Numbered from the stretch's first letter, positions 46,383 to 56,210 are shown. The stretch is DNA of 64,000 nt from Desulfacinum infernum DSM 9756 (GCF_900129305.1 NZ_FQVB01000010.1:48268-112267), one strand, 5' to 3'. The notes: generated by a model not told the origin, from the sequence alone. Translations and numbers: made by a program.

Positions 46383-47191
46383 GATGCCCCCATGACGGCC
46401 GAGAGATGGATCTTCGCAAAGTGCGACGGACCGCGACGATAAGAGGCCGCACAGTGACCTACCTACCCAATCGGTATGTATGCCCAAAGTGCGGGATCGA
46501 AGCGGAATCGCCGGAGCTTGCGGCGACCAACCAAAAGAGGTTGTCAGAGGCCTACAAGAAAGCCGAGGGGCTTCTGACCGCAGTCCAAATCGTGGAAGCG
46601 AGAAGAAGGAGAGGATGGACCCAAGAGGACTTGGCCCGGGTGGCTCGCGTGGGGGTGGCAAGCGTCAAGCGTTGGGAGCTGGGAAGTATTCAGTCCAAGG
46701 CCAACGACGAAGCTCTTCGCCGTGCCCTTTTCGATCGTCCCACCGATGAGCATGCCTGGAATGGAGGACGCCCGCTTTCTCTGGACCGGATGCGCTTGAT
46801 ACTGGAACGGTTCAGTCAAAAGCTCCGGCGGCGGCTGCTCACGACCAGAAGCAAAGACAAGCTGCTCTACGCCGGAAAATACCTCTTTTACGCCGACATG
46901 GTCGCTTTCAGAGAAACGGGGCGCGGCATGACCGGGGCATCCTACGCAGCTCTTCCCCATGGACCGCAAGTGAATAATTACAGCGAACTTCTGCCACTAA
47001 TCCGCTCGGCGAAACCGAACGCAGCCGAGCCGCTGACGGATGAGGAAGAACGAATCATTGATCGAATTACAAAGCGGTTCCCCTCAAACTCGTCCATATA
47101 CGAAGCGTCGCATTTGGAACCGGTGTGGCGGGAAAAGCCCACAGGGGCATTGATACCCTACTCGGATTCAGTGCGCCTCAAAGCCTTGTAG
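46379..47191 (+). CDS. MqsA-like/Panacea-domain antitoxin
   Basis: 270 residues in three parts. An N-terminal zinc finger has CPHDG (residues 3-7) and CPKCG. An HTH follows (GWTQEDLARVARVGVASVKR). The C-terminal part is a Panacea/SocA-like domain (DUF4065) with LLYAGKYLFYADMVAF and GASYAALPHGPQVNNY. The Panacea domain is known to neutralise many unrelated toxins. Fusion to an MqsA-like N-terminus fits an MqsR-type partner. The ATG overlaps the toxin stop by 4 bases. Confidence 0.88.
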   Translation: MRCPHDGREMDLRKVRRTATIRGRTVTYLPNRYVCPKCGIEAESPELAATNQKRLSEAYKKAEGLLTAVQIVEARRRRGWTQEDLARVARVGVASVKRWELGSIQSKANDEALRRALFDRPTDEHAWNGGRPLSLDRMRLILERFSQKLRRRLLTTRSKDKLLYAGKYLFYADMVAFRETGRGMTGASYAALPHGPQVNNYSELLPLIRSAKPNAAEPLTDEEERIIDRITKRFPSNSSIYEASHLEPVWREKPTGALIPYSDSVRLKAL

Positions 47192-47237
47192 GCCCAAGCA
47201 TTTCAACTACGAAGCTCAGAACAACCACGAAAACAAA

Positions 47238-47275
47238 AAGGGGTTAGGCCGATTGACCTAACCCCTTGATTTTTC
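47238..47275 (-). terminator. Bidirectional terminator of the tRNA genes and the antitoxin
   Basis: AAGGGGTTAGG (47238-47248) pairs with CCTAACCCCTT (47257-47267). On the - strand it is followed by TTTTTGTTTT, and on the + strand by GATTTTTC. It serves the tRNAs (-) and probably the antitoxin (+). Confidence 0.85.
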
Positions 47276-47351
<76 letters not shown>

Positions 47352-47363
47352 ATGCCATCTATC

Positions 47364-47440
<77 letters not shown>

Positions 47441-47681
47441 ATGCAAACCCTTCAAACGGGGCTCTTTACTAGCCCAGGGCGCCCCGGCCTGTCAAGGAAC
47501 TTTTTCTGGACCCCGCCGAAAAAAATCCCGGGGCGCGGCCCGTCGGTACGGTGACCTGGACCCGCCGGGCAGAGGAGCATCCCGCCGCCTCGTTGCCGAT
47601 TCTTTCGAGGCTCATGGGGGCGCCGTTGGCGCGGGGCGAAGGCCCGCGGAAAGCTGTCCTTCGGGCGTTTCGGCCAAGCTC

Positions 47682-48893
47682 CTACGCCTTGTAGGTGCGC
47701 ATGAAGGCGCCGAAGACGGCCAGGAAGACGCCCGTCACGGCGGCCGCCCCGGCGAAGGCGGCCGGGTACCCGCTCCGCTCGATGACCACGCCCATGGTGG
47801 CGGAAGCGAGCATGATGCCGAAGTAGATGCACGTGTTGTAGCCGCCCATGGCCAGTCCCCGGGAGTGGGGATCCACCACCACGGCGATGAGCGCTCCGAT
47901 GGAGGTGAAGGCCAAGGCAAGCCCGCAGCCGAAAAGGGCCGCCCAGGCCAGAAACTGCCACAAGCTGCCGGAAAAGCCGAACCCCACCAGGGCCGCCGCC
48001 GAAGCCGTCGCCCCCACGGCCACCAGGCGCCTTCGGTCCCCCGTCCGGTCGCTCCAGTGCCCGAAGGGGATGCGCGACAGGGCGTTGGACACCCCCTGGA
48101 CGAAGAAGATCATGCCGATGGAAGCGATGGGAATGGAGGCGTCCCGGGCGTGGAGCGGGATGAAGGTGACGAACATCCCCAGCCCGAAGCAGAGCCCCAG
48201 GGTGACGAGCCAGCAGCCCCACAGGGGACGATTCCGAAGAACGGCCCCCGCGGCTTCCCGGAGCGGCGGGCGATCCACGGCGTCGTCCCGGGCCGGGGGA
48301 GCCGGCAGCAGGGCCAGGATGAGCACCCACAGCACCGCCGTCACGCACCCGGAAGCGACGAACACGGGCCCGTAGCCGAACCCTCCGGCCACCCAGCCCC
48401 CCACGGCCGGCCCCACACTCATGCCCGTGTAGAGCGCCGTGGTGTACCAGCCGTAGGAGCGGCCCAGGTGGGTCACGGGGGAAACGTCGGCCACGTAGCT
48501 CATCATGGTGGGGCCGTAGGCGGAAAGGCCCACGCCGAAGAAGAAGTAGATGAGCATGAGCTGGGCGGGGGTGCGGGAAAAGGCGAGCCAGAAGGACGTG
48601 ACGAAGACCACGAAGGTTCCCAGAAGGGCCACCCGCTTGCGGCCCCAGCGGTCGGAAAGGAGCCCGGTGGGAAAGGAGAGGCACCCGGCGGTGAGGAAGA
48701 AGACCGAATTGATGAGCCCCACGGTGGGCGTGTCGGCGCCCAGGGACTTGGCGTACAGGGGAACCACGGGAATGCGCATGTAGGAGGCGGTGTAGAACCC
48801 GAAGGTGACCAGGCAGCAGACCGTGAGGCTGTAGACGAAGGAGGCGGGCCTGGAGGCCGGAAGGCTCAGGGAGTTCCGATACGGTCTTTCCAT
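47682..48893 (-). CDS. Major facilitator superfamily transporter
   Basis: 403 residues with twelve hydrophobic segments and the MFS motif GLLSDRWGRKRVALLG in loop 2-3, repeated as GHWSDRTGDRRRLVAVG in loop 8-9. It is a drug/metabolite type by its general pattern; the substrate cannot be read. It is isolated by tRNA genes on one side and repeats on the other. Confidence 0.88.
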   Translation of the reverse strand: MERPYRNSLSLPASRPASFVYSLTVCCLVTFGFYTASYMRIPVVPLYAKSLGADTPTVGLINSVFFLTAGCLSFPTGLLSDRWGRKRVALLGTFVVFVTSFWLAFSRTPAQLMLIYFFFGVGLSAYGPTMMSYVADVSPVTHLGRSYGWYTTALYTGMSVGPAVGGWVAGGFGYGPVFVASGCVTAVLWVLILALLPAPPARDDAVDRPPLREAAGAVLRNRPLWGCWLVTLGLCFGLGMFVTFIPLHARDASIPIASIGMIFFVQGVSNALSRIPFGHWSDRTGDRRRLVAVGATASAAALVGFGFSGSLWQFLAWAALFGCGLALAFTSIGALIAVVVDPHSRGLAMGGYNTCIYFGIMLASATMGVVIERSGYPAAFAGAAAVTGVFLAVFGAFMRTYKA

Positions 48894-48919
48894 GGGCTAC
48901 CCCTGAATGGTGGGTGGCG

Positions 48920-48945
48920 GGCGGGGATAAACCCCGCCCCTCCTT
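48920..48945. repeat. CGGGCGGGGATAAACCCCGCCC hairpin
   Basis: A member of the GTAGGGGCG family just upstream of the MFS start. Similar to 29740. Confidence 0.7.
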
Positions 48946-48995
48946 GTGCGAGAGCGTGTTTCCTTCATCGATCGCCAAGGGGCACGATTTCTTTC

Positions 48996-49117
48996 GTAGC
49001 CGCGGGGCTTCAGCCCCGCGGAAAGGGGCCATCGCACCCCAATGAAATGACTGGCACTACTCGATTGACCCGTCCGACGTTCGGGGATTCCTCCGCAGCC
49101 CTAAAGGGCTGCGCTAC
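48996..49117 (-). repeat. ~121-bp composite palindromic element, copy 4
   Basis: GTAGCCGCGGGGCTTCAGCC to GGGCTGCGCTAC, 122 bases, followed by a GTTTTCAGACAGCC end like those beside copies 1 and 2. With the hairpin at 48920 it occupies most of the 446-base gap before the MoxR-like gene. Confidence 0.8.
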
Positions 49118-49339
49118 GAAAAATGCGGTCATCTCCTGCGTTTTCAGACAGCCCCCCAGGGTCCTTTCATCCTTAGCACAGTCTCCGGATCGCATGGAAG
49201 TCCCAGGGCGACTCCTTCCCGAAGCTTCGTCCCCCCGGGCCTTCGTCCGTTCAAGGCTTTCGCCGCGGCCGGAAATGCACTATGATTCAAACACCTAAGG
49301 CAAGCTCAAGGACCTTTTCACCGAATCAGGAGGCATTTC

Positions 49340-50191
49340 GTGACCGCAACGACCCGCACCGCCCTTCGCTTCGAAGGCACCGACCGATACCACCTCAACC
49401 CGGAACTGCGCGAGATCGTCAACATCGCCATCGCCATGGAAAAACCCCTGCTGCTCACCGGGGAAGCCGGCACGGGAAAGACCCAGCTCGCCTTCGAGAT
49501 CGCCCGCGCCCTGAACCTCCGCATGGAAGAGGCCCGGTGCAAGTCCACCTTCAAGGGCGAGGAGCTGTGCTACGTCTACGACACGGTGCTCCGGCTGAAC
49601 GATTCCCGTTTCGGCTCGGGAGACACCGGCCGGGACGTGAACAACATCTGGGACTACATCCGGTTCGGGCCCATCGGCCGGGCCTTCACGGCCGACGACC
49701 GCCGCGTGCTCCTGCTGGACGAGATCGACAAGACCGACTCCGACACCCAGGACAACCTGCTGGACGTGCTGGAAGACGGGGCCTTCATCATCCGGGAGAT
49801 CAACCACAAGGTGAAGGCCAAGCACCGGCCGATCATCGTCATCACGAGCAACGCCAAGCGGGAGCTTTCCGATCCGTTCCTTCGCCGTTGCTTCTGCCAT
49901 TACATCCCCTTCCCGGGTCCCGACGAGATGGTGAAGATCGTCCGGCTGCACTACCCGGACATTCCCGAGCCGTTCCTGCAGGCGTCCCTGGAAACCTTCT
50001 ACCGACTGCGCGAAGAGGGCTTCGAAAAGCCTCCGGCCACGGCCGAGCTGCTGGACTGGATCGGCGCCCTGCAGGCCGGCGGCGCGCGCGGCCCCGGTGC
50101 GGGCCGGGACGTGGCCCACATCGGCACGCTCCTCAAAAGGACCCAGGACATCCTGAAATTCAAGGGAATCCGGAAGGCCCTCCGGTTCTAG
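49340..50191 (+). CDS. MoxR-family AAA+ ATPase
   Basis: 283 residues with Walker A GEAGTGKTQLAFE, Walker B VLLLDEIDK, sensor 1 ITSNAKRELSD and an Arg finger region FLRRCF. It is the single-AAA MoxR type that works with VWA-domain partners in protein or cofactor maturation. GTG 49340 follows AGGAGG at 8 bases. The VWA gene starts 8 bases after its stop. Confidence 0.92.
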   Translation: MTATTRTALRFEGTDRYHLNPELREIVNIAIAMEKPLLLTGEAGTGKTQLAFEIARALNLRMEEARCKSTFKGEELCYVYDTVLRLNDSRFGSGDTGRDVNNIWDYIRFGPIGRAFTADDRRVLLLDEIDKTDSDTQDNLLDVLEDGAFIIREINHKVKAKHRPIIVITSNAKRELSDPFLRRCFCHYIPFPGPDEMVKIVRLHYPDIPEPFLQASLETFYRLREEGFEKPPATAELLDWIGALQAGGARGPGAGRDVAHIGTLLKRTQDILKFKGIRKALRF

Positions 50192-50199
50192 GAGCCACC

Positions 50200-51396
50200 A
50201 TGATCGCCTTCATCTACGGCCTCAGGCAGGCGGGCATTCCCGTGAGCGTCCACTACATCCTGGAGTTCTACCGGGGACTGCGGGCCGGGCTGGCTCCCGA
50301 CCTGGACCGCCTCTTTCTCTTGGCCCGCCTGGTCTTCGTCAAGAAGGTGGAGCACTACGACGCCTTCGAGCAGGTCTTTCGCTCCGTCTTTTTGGGCGAT
50401 CCCAACGTGGATCCCACCGACTGGGAAGAGATCCTGGCCGGAAAGCCCTTCCAGGAATGGCTCAAAAAGGAGGTGGAAAGCGGGCGCCTGCCCCCCGAGG
50501 CCCTCCGGGAATTCGACACGGAAGAGCTCCTGGAGCGCTTCTACCGGACCGTCCTGGCCCAGGACGGCGAACACCACGGCGGCAACACCTGGGTGGGCAC
50601 CGGCGGCCGATCCCCCTACGGGCACAGCGGCCGGCACGGCGGAGGAATCCGGGTCCACGGCGAAAGCGTTCACGGCACGGCCCAGAAGGTGATCGGGTCG
50701 CGCCGCTACATCAACTACAGCGACCAGGCCCCGCTTCGAACGGAGAACCTCCGGCAGGTCTTGTCCTCCCTCAAGAGCCTGCGGCCCGTGGGGCCTGAAA
50801 CCGAACTGGACGTGGACGCCACCATCCATCGGACCGCCAAGAACGGCGGGGAGATCGAACTCATCTTCCGGCGGGAGCTGAGAAACCGGGTGGACATGGT
50901 TCTCCTGGTGGACAACGGCGGCTATTCCATGGTGCCCTACGTGGACCTGGTGCGCACCGTCTTCAACAAGATCCGCGACTGCTTTCGGGACGTTCGCACC
51001 TACTACTTCCACAACTGCATCTACGGGGCCGTTTACGCGGATCCCCCGCGGCGCCGGCCCGTCTCCTGGGAAAAGCTCCTTAGCTCGGGACGAAAGACCC
51101 GGCTCGTCATCATCGGCGACGCCAACATGGCCCCGGCCGAACTCATGGCCGCCTACGGATCCATCGACATGGTGACCACCGTGCGAAAGCCCGGCTACGT
51201 GTGGCTCCGCGAACTCCGGGAGGCCTTTCCCGCAAGCGTGTGGCTCAACCCCATCCGCCGGGATCTGTGGCCGTGGCAGAGTTCCACCATCGAGCGGATC
51301 GGCCGGATCTTCCACATGGAGGATCTCACCCTGGGCGGGATCAAGAACGCCGTGGCCCACCTGAACATCCAGGGCCGGGCCGTGGACCAGGGGTAA
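50200..51396 (+). CDS. VWA (CoxE-like) domain protein paired with MoxR
   Basis: 398 residues. The N-terminal ~220 residues are helical with a Gly/His-rich linker (GNTWVGTGGRSPYGHSGRHG). The C-terminal VWA domain starts at about residue 228. The usual DxSxS metal site reads LLVDNGGYSM, so the middle residues are changed. MoxR plus CoxE-like VWA pairs commonly insert metals or remodel partner complexes; the client here is not identified. Confidence 0.85.
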   Translation: MIAFIYGLRQAGIPVSVHYILEFYRGLRAGLAPDLDRLFLLARLVFVKKVEHYDAFEQVFRSVFLGDPNVDPTDWEEILAGKPFQEWLKKEVESGRLPPEALREFDTEELLERFYRTVLAQDGEHHGGNTWVGTGGRSPYGHSGRHGGGIRVHGESVHGTAQKVIGSRRYINYSDQAPLRTENLRQVLSSLKSLRPVGPETELDVDATIHRTAKNGGEIELIFRRELRNRVDMVLLVDNGGYSMVPYVDLVRTVFNKIRDCFRDVRTYYFHNCIYGAVYADPPRRRPVSWEKLLSSGRKTRLVIIGDANMAPAELMAAYGSIDMVTTVRKPGYVWLRELREAFPASVWLNPIRRDLWPWQSSTIERIGRIFHMEDLTLGGIKNAVAHLNIQGRAVDQG

Positions 51397-51461
51397 TCCC
51401 CCCCCGGCCCCCCTTAACCCCATCTAGAACGGGCCGTGGCAGGAAAGGATGAAACGCGCCC

Positions 51462-51515
51462 TGTAGGGGCGAATGGCTATTCGCCCCTACAGGTGAATGG
51501 CCATTCGCCCCTACG
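51462..51515. repeat. Two nested GTAGGGGCGAAT/ATTCGCCCCTAC hairpins
   Basis: CTGTAGGGGCGAATGGCTAT with its inverse, then a second ATTCGCCCCTAC copy 25 bases later. Related to 31920-31953. Confidence 0.75.
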
Positions 51516-51600
51516 GCCCCCGTGCACGAACGAAACAAGGCCGCGTTTCAAACGAACAGAGGGGGAAATGAAGACATCCCAATCGGACGGATAGCAATCC

Positions 51601-52335
51601 ATGGCCTACATTGACAAGGAAGTGCGACGGCTGGTGGGGAAAGCCATCCACCACTACGATCTCATCCGGGACGGAGACCGGATCGCCGTGGCGGTCTCGG
51701 GCGGCAAGGACAGCATGGTGCTGCTTTGGCTCCTCCGCGAGCGCCTTCGGCGCATCCCCATCCACTACGACCTGGTGGCGGTGCACGTGGACCTGGGCTT
51801 CGATCCCCGGCCGGCGGCGGAACTGGAGGCGTTCTTCGAGAGTGAAGGCTTCGACTACCGGATTCTCCGGACCGACTACGGCGTGAAGGCCCACAGCCCG
51901 GAAAACCGCGAAAACCCCTGTTTCCTGTGCGCCCGGAGGCGCCGCGCGGCCATCTTTCGGGAAGCCCAATCCCTGGGCTGCTCCAAGGTGGCCTTCGCCC
52001 ACAACCAGGACGACTTCATCGAAACCTTCTTCATCAACGTGTGCTACGGCGCCCAGGTGGCGGCCATCGTCCCCAAGCAGCCCTTCTTCGGGGGACTCAT
52101 CACCGTCATCCGTCCCCTGGCGCTGGTGGATTCCCAAAAGGTCGCGCGTCTTGCCCGGAACCTGGATCTTCCGGTGGTGGAAAACCCGTGCCCGTCGGCG
52201 GGAAAGAGCGCCCGGACGGAGATCCGGGATTTCCTCTTTTCCCTTTACCGGAAGAACCGCAAGGTGCGGGGAAACATCTTCCACGCCCTGAGCAACGTGA
52301 ACCCGGAATACCTGCCGCCGCCCCTCAAGGGCTGA
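51601..52335 (+). CDS. ttcA: TtcA-like tRNA 2-thiocytidine synthase family protein
   Basis: 244 residues with the PP-loop motif SGGKDSMVLLW, the PCFLCARRRR Cys pair and the AHNQDDFIETFF motif of the TtcA/TtuA group. These enzymes thiolate C32 of some tRNAs with an iron-sulfur cluster. A further Cys in NPCPSAGKSARTEIRDF fits the third ligand. The substrate could also be another tRNA position, so the symbol is tentative. Confidence 0.82.
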   Translation: MAYIDKEVRRLVGKAIHHYDLIRDGDRIAVAVSGGKDSMVLLWLLRERLRRIPIHYDLVAVHVDLGFDPRPAAELEAFFESEGFDYRILRTDYGVKAHSPENRENPCFLCARRRRAAIFREAQSLGCSKVAFAHNQDDFIETFFINVCYGAQVAAIVPKQPFFGGLITVIRPLALVDSQKVARLARNLDLPVVENPCPSAGKSARTEIRDFLFSLYRKNRKVRGNIFHALSNVNPEYLPPPLKG

Positions 52336-52464
52336 CGCGGGGGGGCCGGTGCGGCGGGATGCCTTCAAAAGGATGCACCACAGAGACGCGGAGAACGCAG
52401 AGGCACTTCGATCCGCGCCGCTGAGAAGGGCGGCGCGGATCGAAAAACCAAGGAGACACGGCCC

Positions 52465-55176
52465 ATGACGGAAAAGAAGCCGACCCTGTATCTCATCGAT
52501 GCCAGTTCCTACATGTACCGCGCCTTCTACGCCATGCGCCAGCGCCTCACCGCCCCCGACGGAACGCCCACCCAGGCCGTTTACGGCTTCCACCAGATGC
52601 TCCAGAAGGTGCTCAAGGACAAACGCCCCGAACGGATCTGCGTGGTGTACGACCCGCCGGGGCCCACGCTTCGCCACGCCATCTACCCCGACTACAAGGC
52701 CACCCGGGAGCGCATGCCGGAAGACCTGGTGGTGCAGGTGCCGCTCATCAAAAGGATGGTGGACCTTCTGGGCATCCCGTCGGTGGAGATCACCGGATAC
52801 GAAGCGGACGACGTGATCGCGGCCCTGGCCCGAAAGGCCGTGGAAGCCGGCATGCCCGTGGTGATCGTCTCGGGAGACAAGGATCTTCACCAGCTGGTGC
52901 GGGAACCCCACGTGATCCAGTGGGATCCCCAAAGGGACGAGGTTTTCACCGGCGAGACGGTGGAACGGAAACTGGGCGTCCGTCCCGAGCAGGTGCGGGA
53001 TCTTCTGGCCCTCATGGGGGACAGCTCGGACAACATCCCCGGCGTGGCCGGCGTGGGTCTGAAGACGGCGCAGAACCTCCTGCGCCAATTCGGATCCCTG
53101 GACCAGGTTCTCAGCCGCGTGGAAGACATCCAGAGCCCGGCCTTGAGGAAAAAGATCGAAGAGGGAAAAGAGGCGGCGCTCCTTTCCCGGGACCTGGTCA
53201 CGGTGCGGGAAGACGCGCCCGTGGCCCTGGAGCCCGATCAGTGCGTCGTCCGACCGGCGGACACGAAAGCCCTGGTGGAATTTTTCCAGTCCCTGGGGTT
53301 CCGACGATTTCTGGACGAGTTGGCCCGGGAAGCCGGCGACCAGGCGCTTGCGGCCGCCACCGAAGCGCCCGAGCGACGAGACCGGCTGGTGACGGACGAA
53401 AAGGGCCTTTCCCTCGTTCTCGCGCGGATCGCCGAAGCGGACGTCCTCTCCATCGACCTGGAAACCACGTCCCAGGACGCCATGCGCGCCGACCTGGTGG
53501 GCGTGGCCCTGTGCTGGAAGGACCACGAAGCGGCCTACATCCCCGTGGGCCACACCGGCGAAGACGCCGGGCAACAGATCCCGCCGGCCCGGACACTGGA
53601 CGCCCTGCGGCCCCTGCTGGAAGGCGACCGGCCGAAAAAGGTGGGCCAAAACATCAAGTACGAATGGGTGGTCCTGAAACGCCACGGCGTGGAACTCCAG
53701 GGGATCGACTTCGACACCATGGTGGCCAGCTACCTTCTGGACCCCGGCAACCCGTCCCACCGGCTGGAAAGGATCGTGGCCGAGCACCTGGGGGAATCGA
53801 AGCTGCGCTACAGCGACGTGGCCGGGTCCGGCAGGAACCAGATCCCCTTCGCCCAGGTTCCCCTGGAAAAGGCCGTGGACTACGCCTGCAGCGACGCGGA
53901 AACCACCTACCGGCTGGTTCCGGTGCTCCGGGAAAAGCTCCAAGAGGCGGGGCTCCTGGATCTCATGGAGTCCCTGGAACGGCCCCTCATCCCCGTGCTG
54001 GCGCGCATGGAACACAAGGGCATCCGGATCGACGCGGCCCGCCTGCAGGAACTTTCCAAAACGCTGGAAGAAGGCCTTCGGAAGGAAGAAGAGGTCATCC
54101 ATCAGATTGCGGGAGGCCCGTTCAACATCCAGTCGCCCATCCAGCTCCGGGACGTCCTCTTCGGAAAGCTGCAGCTTCCCGTCATCAAGAAGACCAAGAC
54201 CGGGCCGTCCACGGACATGAGCGTCCTGGAGGAGCTGGCCGCCCTGCATCCCATCGCGGAACACATCGTGGCCTACCGGAGCCTGGCCAAGCTCAAGAAC
54301 ACCTACGTGGACACCCTGCCCAAGCTGATCCACCCGGAAACGGGCCGCATCCACACCAGCTACAACCAGGCCGTGACCGCCACGGGGCGGCTGAGCAGTT
54401 CGGACCCCAACCTGCAGAACATCCCCATCCGAACGGAGGAGGGACGACGCATCCGGGAGGCCTTCGTGCCGGAAGAAGGCTGCGTGCTTCTTGCCGCCGA
54501 CTATTCCCAGATCGAACTTCGCATCTTCGCCCACTACAGCGGCGATGAGCGCCTGGTGGCCGCCTTCTCAGAAGGAGCCGACATCCACCGGCGGACCGCC
54601 GCCGAGATGTTCGGGGTGCCGCCCCACGAGGTCACCCCGGAGATGCGCCGCCAGGCCAAGACCATCAACTTCGGGATCATCTACGGCATGGGCCCCTACG
54701 GGCTGGCCAAGCAGCTTCGGATCAACCAGGCCAGTGCCAAGGCGGCCATCGACCGCTATTTCGCCACCTACCAGGGGGTCAAGCGCTGGATCGAACAGGT
54801 GGTGGAGGAATCCCGAAAACGCGGCTACGCGGAAACGCTCCTGGGACGGCGCCGGTACCTACCGGAACTCAAGAGTCGCAACCGCAACGTGCGCCAGCAG
54901 GGGGAACGGCTGGCGGTGAACACCACCATCCAGGGCACGGCGGCGGATCTCATCAAGAAAGCCATGATCGACATCGACGCGGCCATCCGCCAGGAAGGCC
55001 TCCGCACCGCCATGCTCCTCCAGGTGCACGACGAACTGGTCTTCGAGGTTCCCGAAGACGAGCTGGACCGCGTCCGCACCCTGGTCAAGGACCTCATGGA
55101 AAACGTCCATCCCCTGTCCGTCCCGCTGGTGGTGGACATGGGCTGGGGAGCCAACTGGGCCGAGGCCCACGGGTGA
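52465..55176 (+). CDS. polA: DNA polymerase I
   Basis: 903 residues. 5'-nuclease domain (residues about 1-290), 3'-5' exonuclease domain (about 320-500) with an intact acidic motif SIDLETTSQD, and the polymerase domain with motifs A (DYSQIELRIFAH), B (RRQAKTINFGIIYG) and C (QVHDELVFEV). Functions in repair and Okazaki fragment processing. All catalytic residues are present, including those for proofreading. Confidence 0.97.
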   Translation: MTEKKPTLYLIDASSYMYRAFYAMRQRLTAPDGTPTQAVYGFHQMLQKVLKDKRPERICVVYDPPGPTLRHAIYPDYKATRERMPEDLVVQVPLIKRMVDLLGIPSVEITGYEADDVIAALARKAVEAGMPVVIVSGDKDLHQLVREPHVIQWDPQRDEVFTGETVERKLGVRPEQVRDLLALMGDSSDNIPGVAGVGLKTAQNLLRQFGSLDQVLSRVEDIQSPALRKKIEEGKEAALLSRDLVTVREDAPVALEPDQCVVRPADTKALVEFFQSLGFRRFLDELAREAGDQALAAATEAPERRDRLVTDEKGLSLVLARIAEADVLSIDLETTSQDAMRADLVGVALCWKDHEAAYIPVGHTGEDAGQQIPPARTLDALRPLLEGDRPKKVGQNIKYEWVVLKRHGVELQGIDFDTMVASYLLDPGNPSHRLERIVAEHLGESKLRYSDVAGSGRNQIPFAQVPLEKAVDYACSDAETTYRLVPVLREKLQEAGLLDLMESLERPLIPVLARMEHKGIRIDAARLQELSKTLEEGLRKEEEVIHQIAGGPFNIQSPIQLRDVLFGKLQLPVIKKTKTGPSTDMSVLEELAALHPIAEHIVAYRSLAKLKNTYVDTLPKLIHPETGRIHTSYNQAVTATGRLSSSDPNLQNIPIRTEEGRRIREAFVPEEGCVLLAADYSQIELRIFAHYSGDERLVAAFSEGADIHRRTAAEMFGVPPHEVTPEMRRQAKTINFGIIYGMGPYGLAKQLRINQASAKAAIDRYFATYQGVKRWIEQVVEESRKRGYAETLLGRRRYLPELKSRNRNVRQQGERLAVNTTIQGTAADLIKKAMIDIDAAIRQEGLRTAMLLQVHDELVFEVPEDELDRVRTLVKDLMENVHPLSVPLVVDMGWGANWAEAHG

Positions 55177-55191
55177 GGGGGGCCGTGAGGC

Positions 55192-55244
55192 GTGATGAGT
55201 GATGAGTGATGAGTGATGAGTGATGGGTGATGGGTGAGAGGTGA
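55192..55244. repeat. TGATGAG heptamer tandem array
   Basis: Four perfect GATGAGT units, then GATGGGT twice and degenerate GAGAGGT, 16 bases after the polA stop. The longest and cleanest of the four heptamer tracts in the window. Confidence 0.8.
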
Positions 55245-55285
55245 GGCGGGGGCCGTTGTCCGGAATGTCGGTCGTCCGTGGGCTG

Positions 55286-55333
55286 AATCTCCCCCCTTTT
55301 TCAAAGGGGGGCCGGGGGGGATTGCCCGGGGGC
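55286..55333. repeat. CCCCCCTTTTTCAAAGGGGGG hairpin repeat
   Basis: AATCTCCCCCCTTTTTCAAA, then GGGGGGCCGGGGGGGATTG. A copy of the repeat at 14109. It is one of several repeats in the 752-base gap between polA and the small secreted proteins. Confidence 0.7.
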
Positions 55334-55404
55334 TAGGGGGGGGGTGATGAGTGACGGGAAGCCCCAAGTCCCCACAGGACGATTCCTTGTGATGGCGCGG
55401 TCCC

Positions 55405-55490
55405 GACGGGCGGGCATGAAGCCCGCCCCTACGAAGGCTCATGAGCCTCTCATGTAGGGGCGGGGTTTGTCCACACCCGCCAAGCGCGTG
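55405..55490. repeat. GACGGGCGGGCATGAAGCCCGCCCC composite repeat
   Basis: Two hairpins of the GTAGGGGCG family (55410 and 55456) with AGGCTCATGAGCCT between. The remaining sequence up to 55928 shows no convincing gene apart from half an element at 55581. Confidence 0.65.
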
Positions 55491-55580
55491 GCGCTCCGCC
55501 CGGCACACGGTTCCACAAGCGCCTCTACACCTCATCCCCCTATCCATCATGCCGTGTGACCCGCAGGTTGATAACGGTTC

Positions 55581-55606
55581 GTAGCCGCGGGGCTTCAGCC
55601 CCGCGA
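55581..55606. repeat. Half copy of the 121-bp element
   Basis: GTAGCCGCGGGGCTTCAGCC followed by CCGCG, then AAAGCGCCATCGGAACC, after which similarity to the full element ends. Confidence 0.65.
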
Positions 55607-55928
55607 GAAAGCGCCATCGGAACCGCCGTTTCCAGACAAGCTCCCGGCGCGGCCTTCTCCGTGAAGCTGGATCCAGGAACCCCATGGACCGGTTTTGGGC
55701 CGCCTCCGAATTTTCCGCCTCGCCATTGGGAACCTGAAGTTCCCATTTTGCCAAGGTCTCACCCCATACTCCCTGCCATTCCGATATGTTATCTATCCTG
55801 GCACACTCCGTGCTTCTTCCTGCGCGGGTTTCGCTTCCACCCCGGTCCCGGCGGTCGGGACAGGAAGGGGGGAAGCGCAAGAGAAGGTTAGAGGTTCCAT
55901 TCAATAAACGTTTCAGGAGGAGTGTGAG

Positions 55929-56210
55929 ATGCAAAACGTACGGTCCTTCAAGTTGTTCGTGGTTCTGGCGGCTTTCCTCTTCGCTCTGACGGCGGTGGCT
56001 CCTCTGGCCATGGCCGATGAGGTCACCGTAACCGGACAGATCCAGGTCCAGGGAGAAACGGTGACGCTGCAGGCCGATGACGGCGCCTACGTGCTCCAGG
56101 GCGGCGATGCGGCCCAGTTCGCCGATCAGAAGGTCCAGGTCACCGGCGACCTCGCCGAGAGCGACGGCCAGAAGGTGATCCAGGTCAAGGAAGTAAAGCC
56201 CGCCGAATAA
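55929..56210 (+). CDS. Small secreted beta-barrel protein, paralogue A
   Basis: 93 residues. Signal peptide ending PLAMA/DE, then repeating beta strands (VTVTGQIQVQGETVTLQADD, VQVTGDLAES, VIQVKEVKPAE) suggesting an OB-like periplasmic fold. I cannot name its family with confidence. AGGAGG precedes the ATG. Paralogue B follows 22 bases downstream with the same layout. Confidence 0.8.
   Translation: MQNVRSFKLFVVLAAFLFALTAVAPLAMADEVTVTGQIQVQGETVTLQADDGAYVLQGGDAAQFADQKVQVTGDLAESDGQKVIQVKEVKPAE

Noticed and set aside
51511..54534. A 1007-codon - strand frame opposite ttcA and polA
   Set aside because: Antisense of two conserved genes, no domain, typical GC-driven artefact.
55192..55244. Possible CRISPR array
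   Set aside because: The unit is 7 bases with no spacers; it is a simple tandem repeat. No cas gene is nearby.
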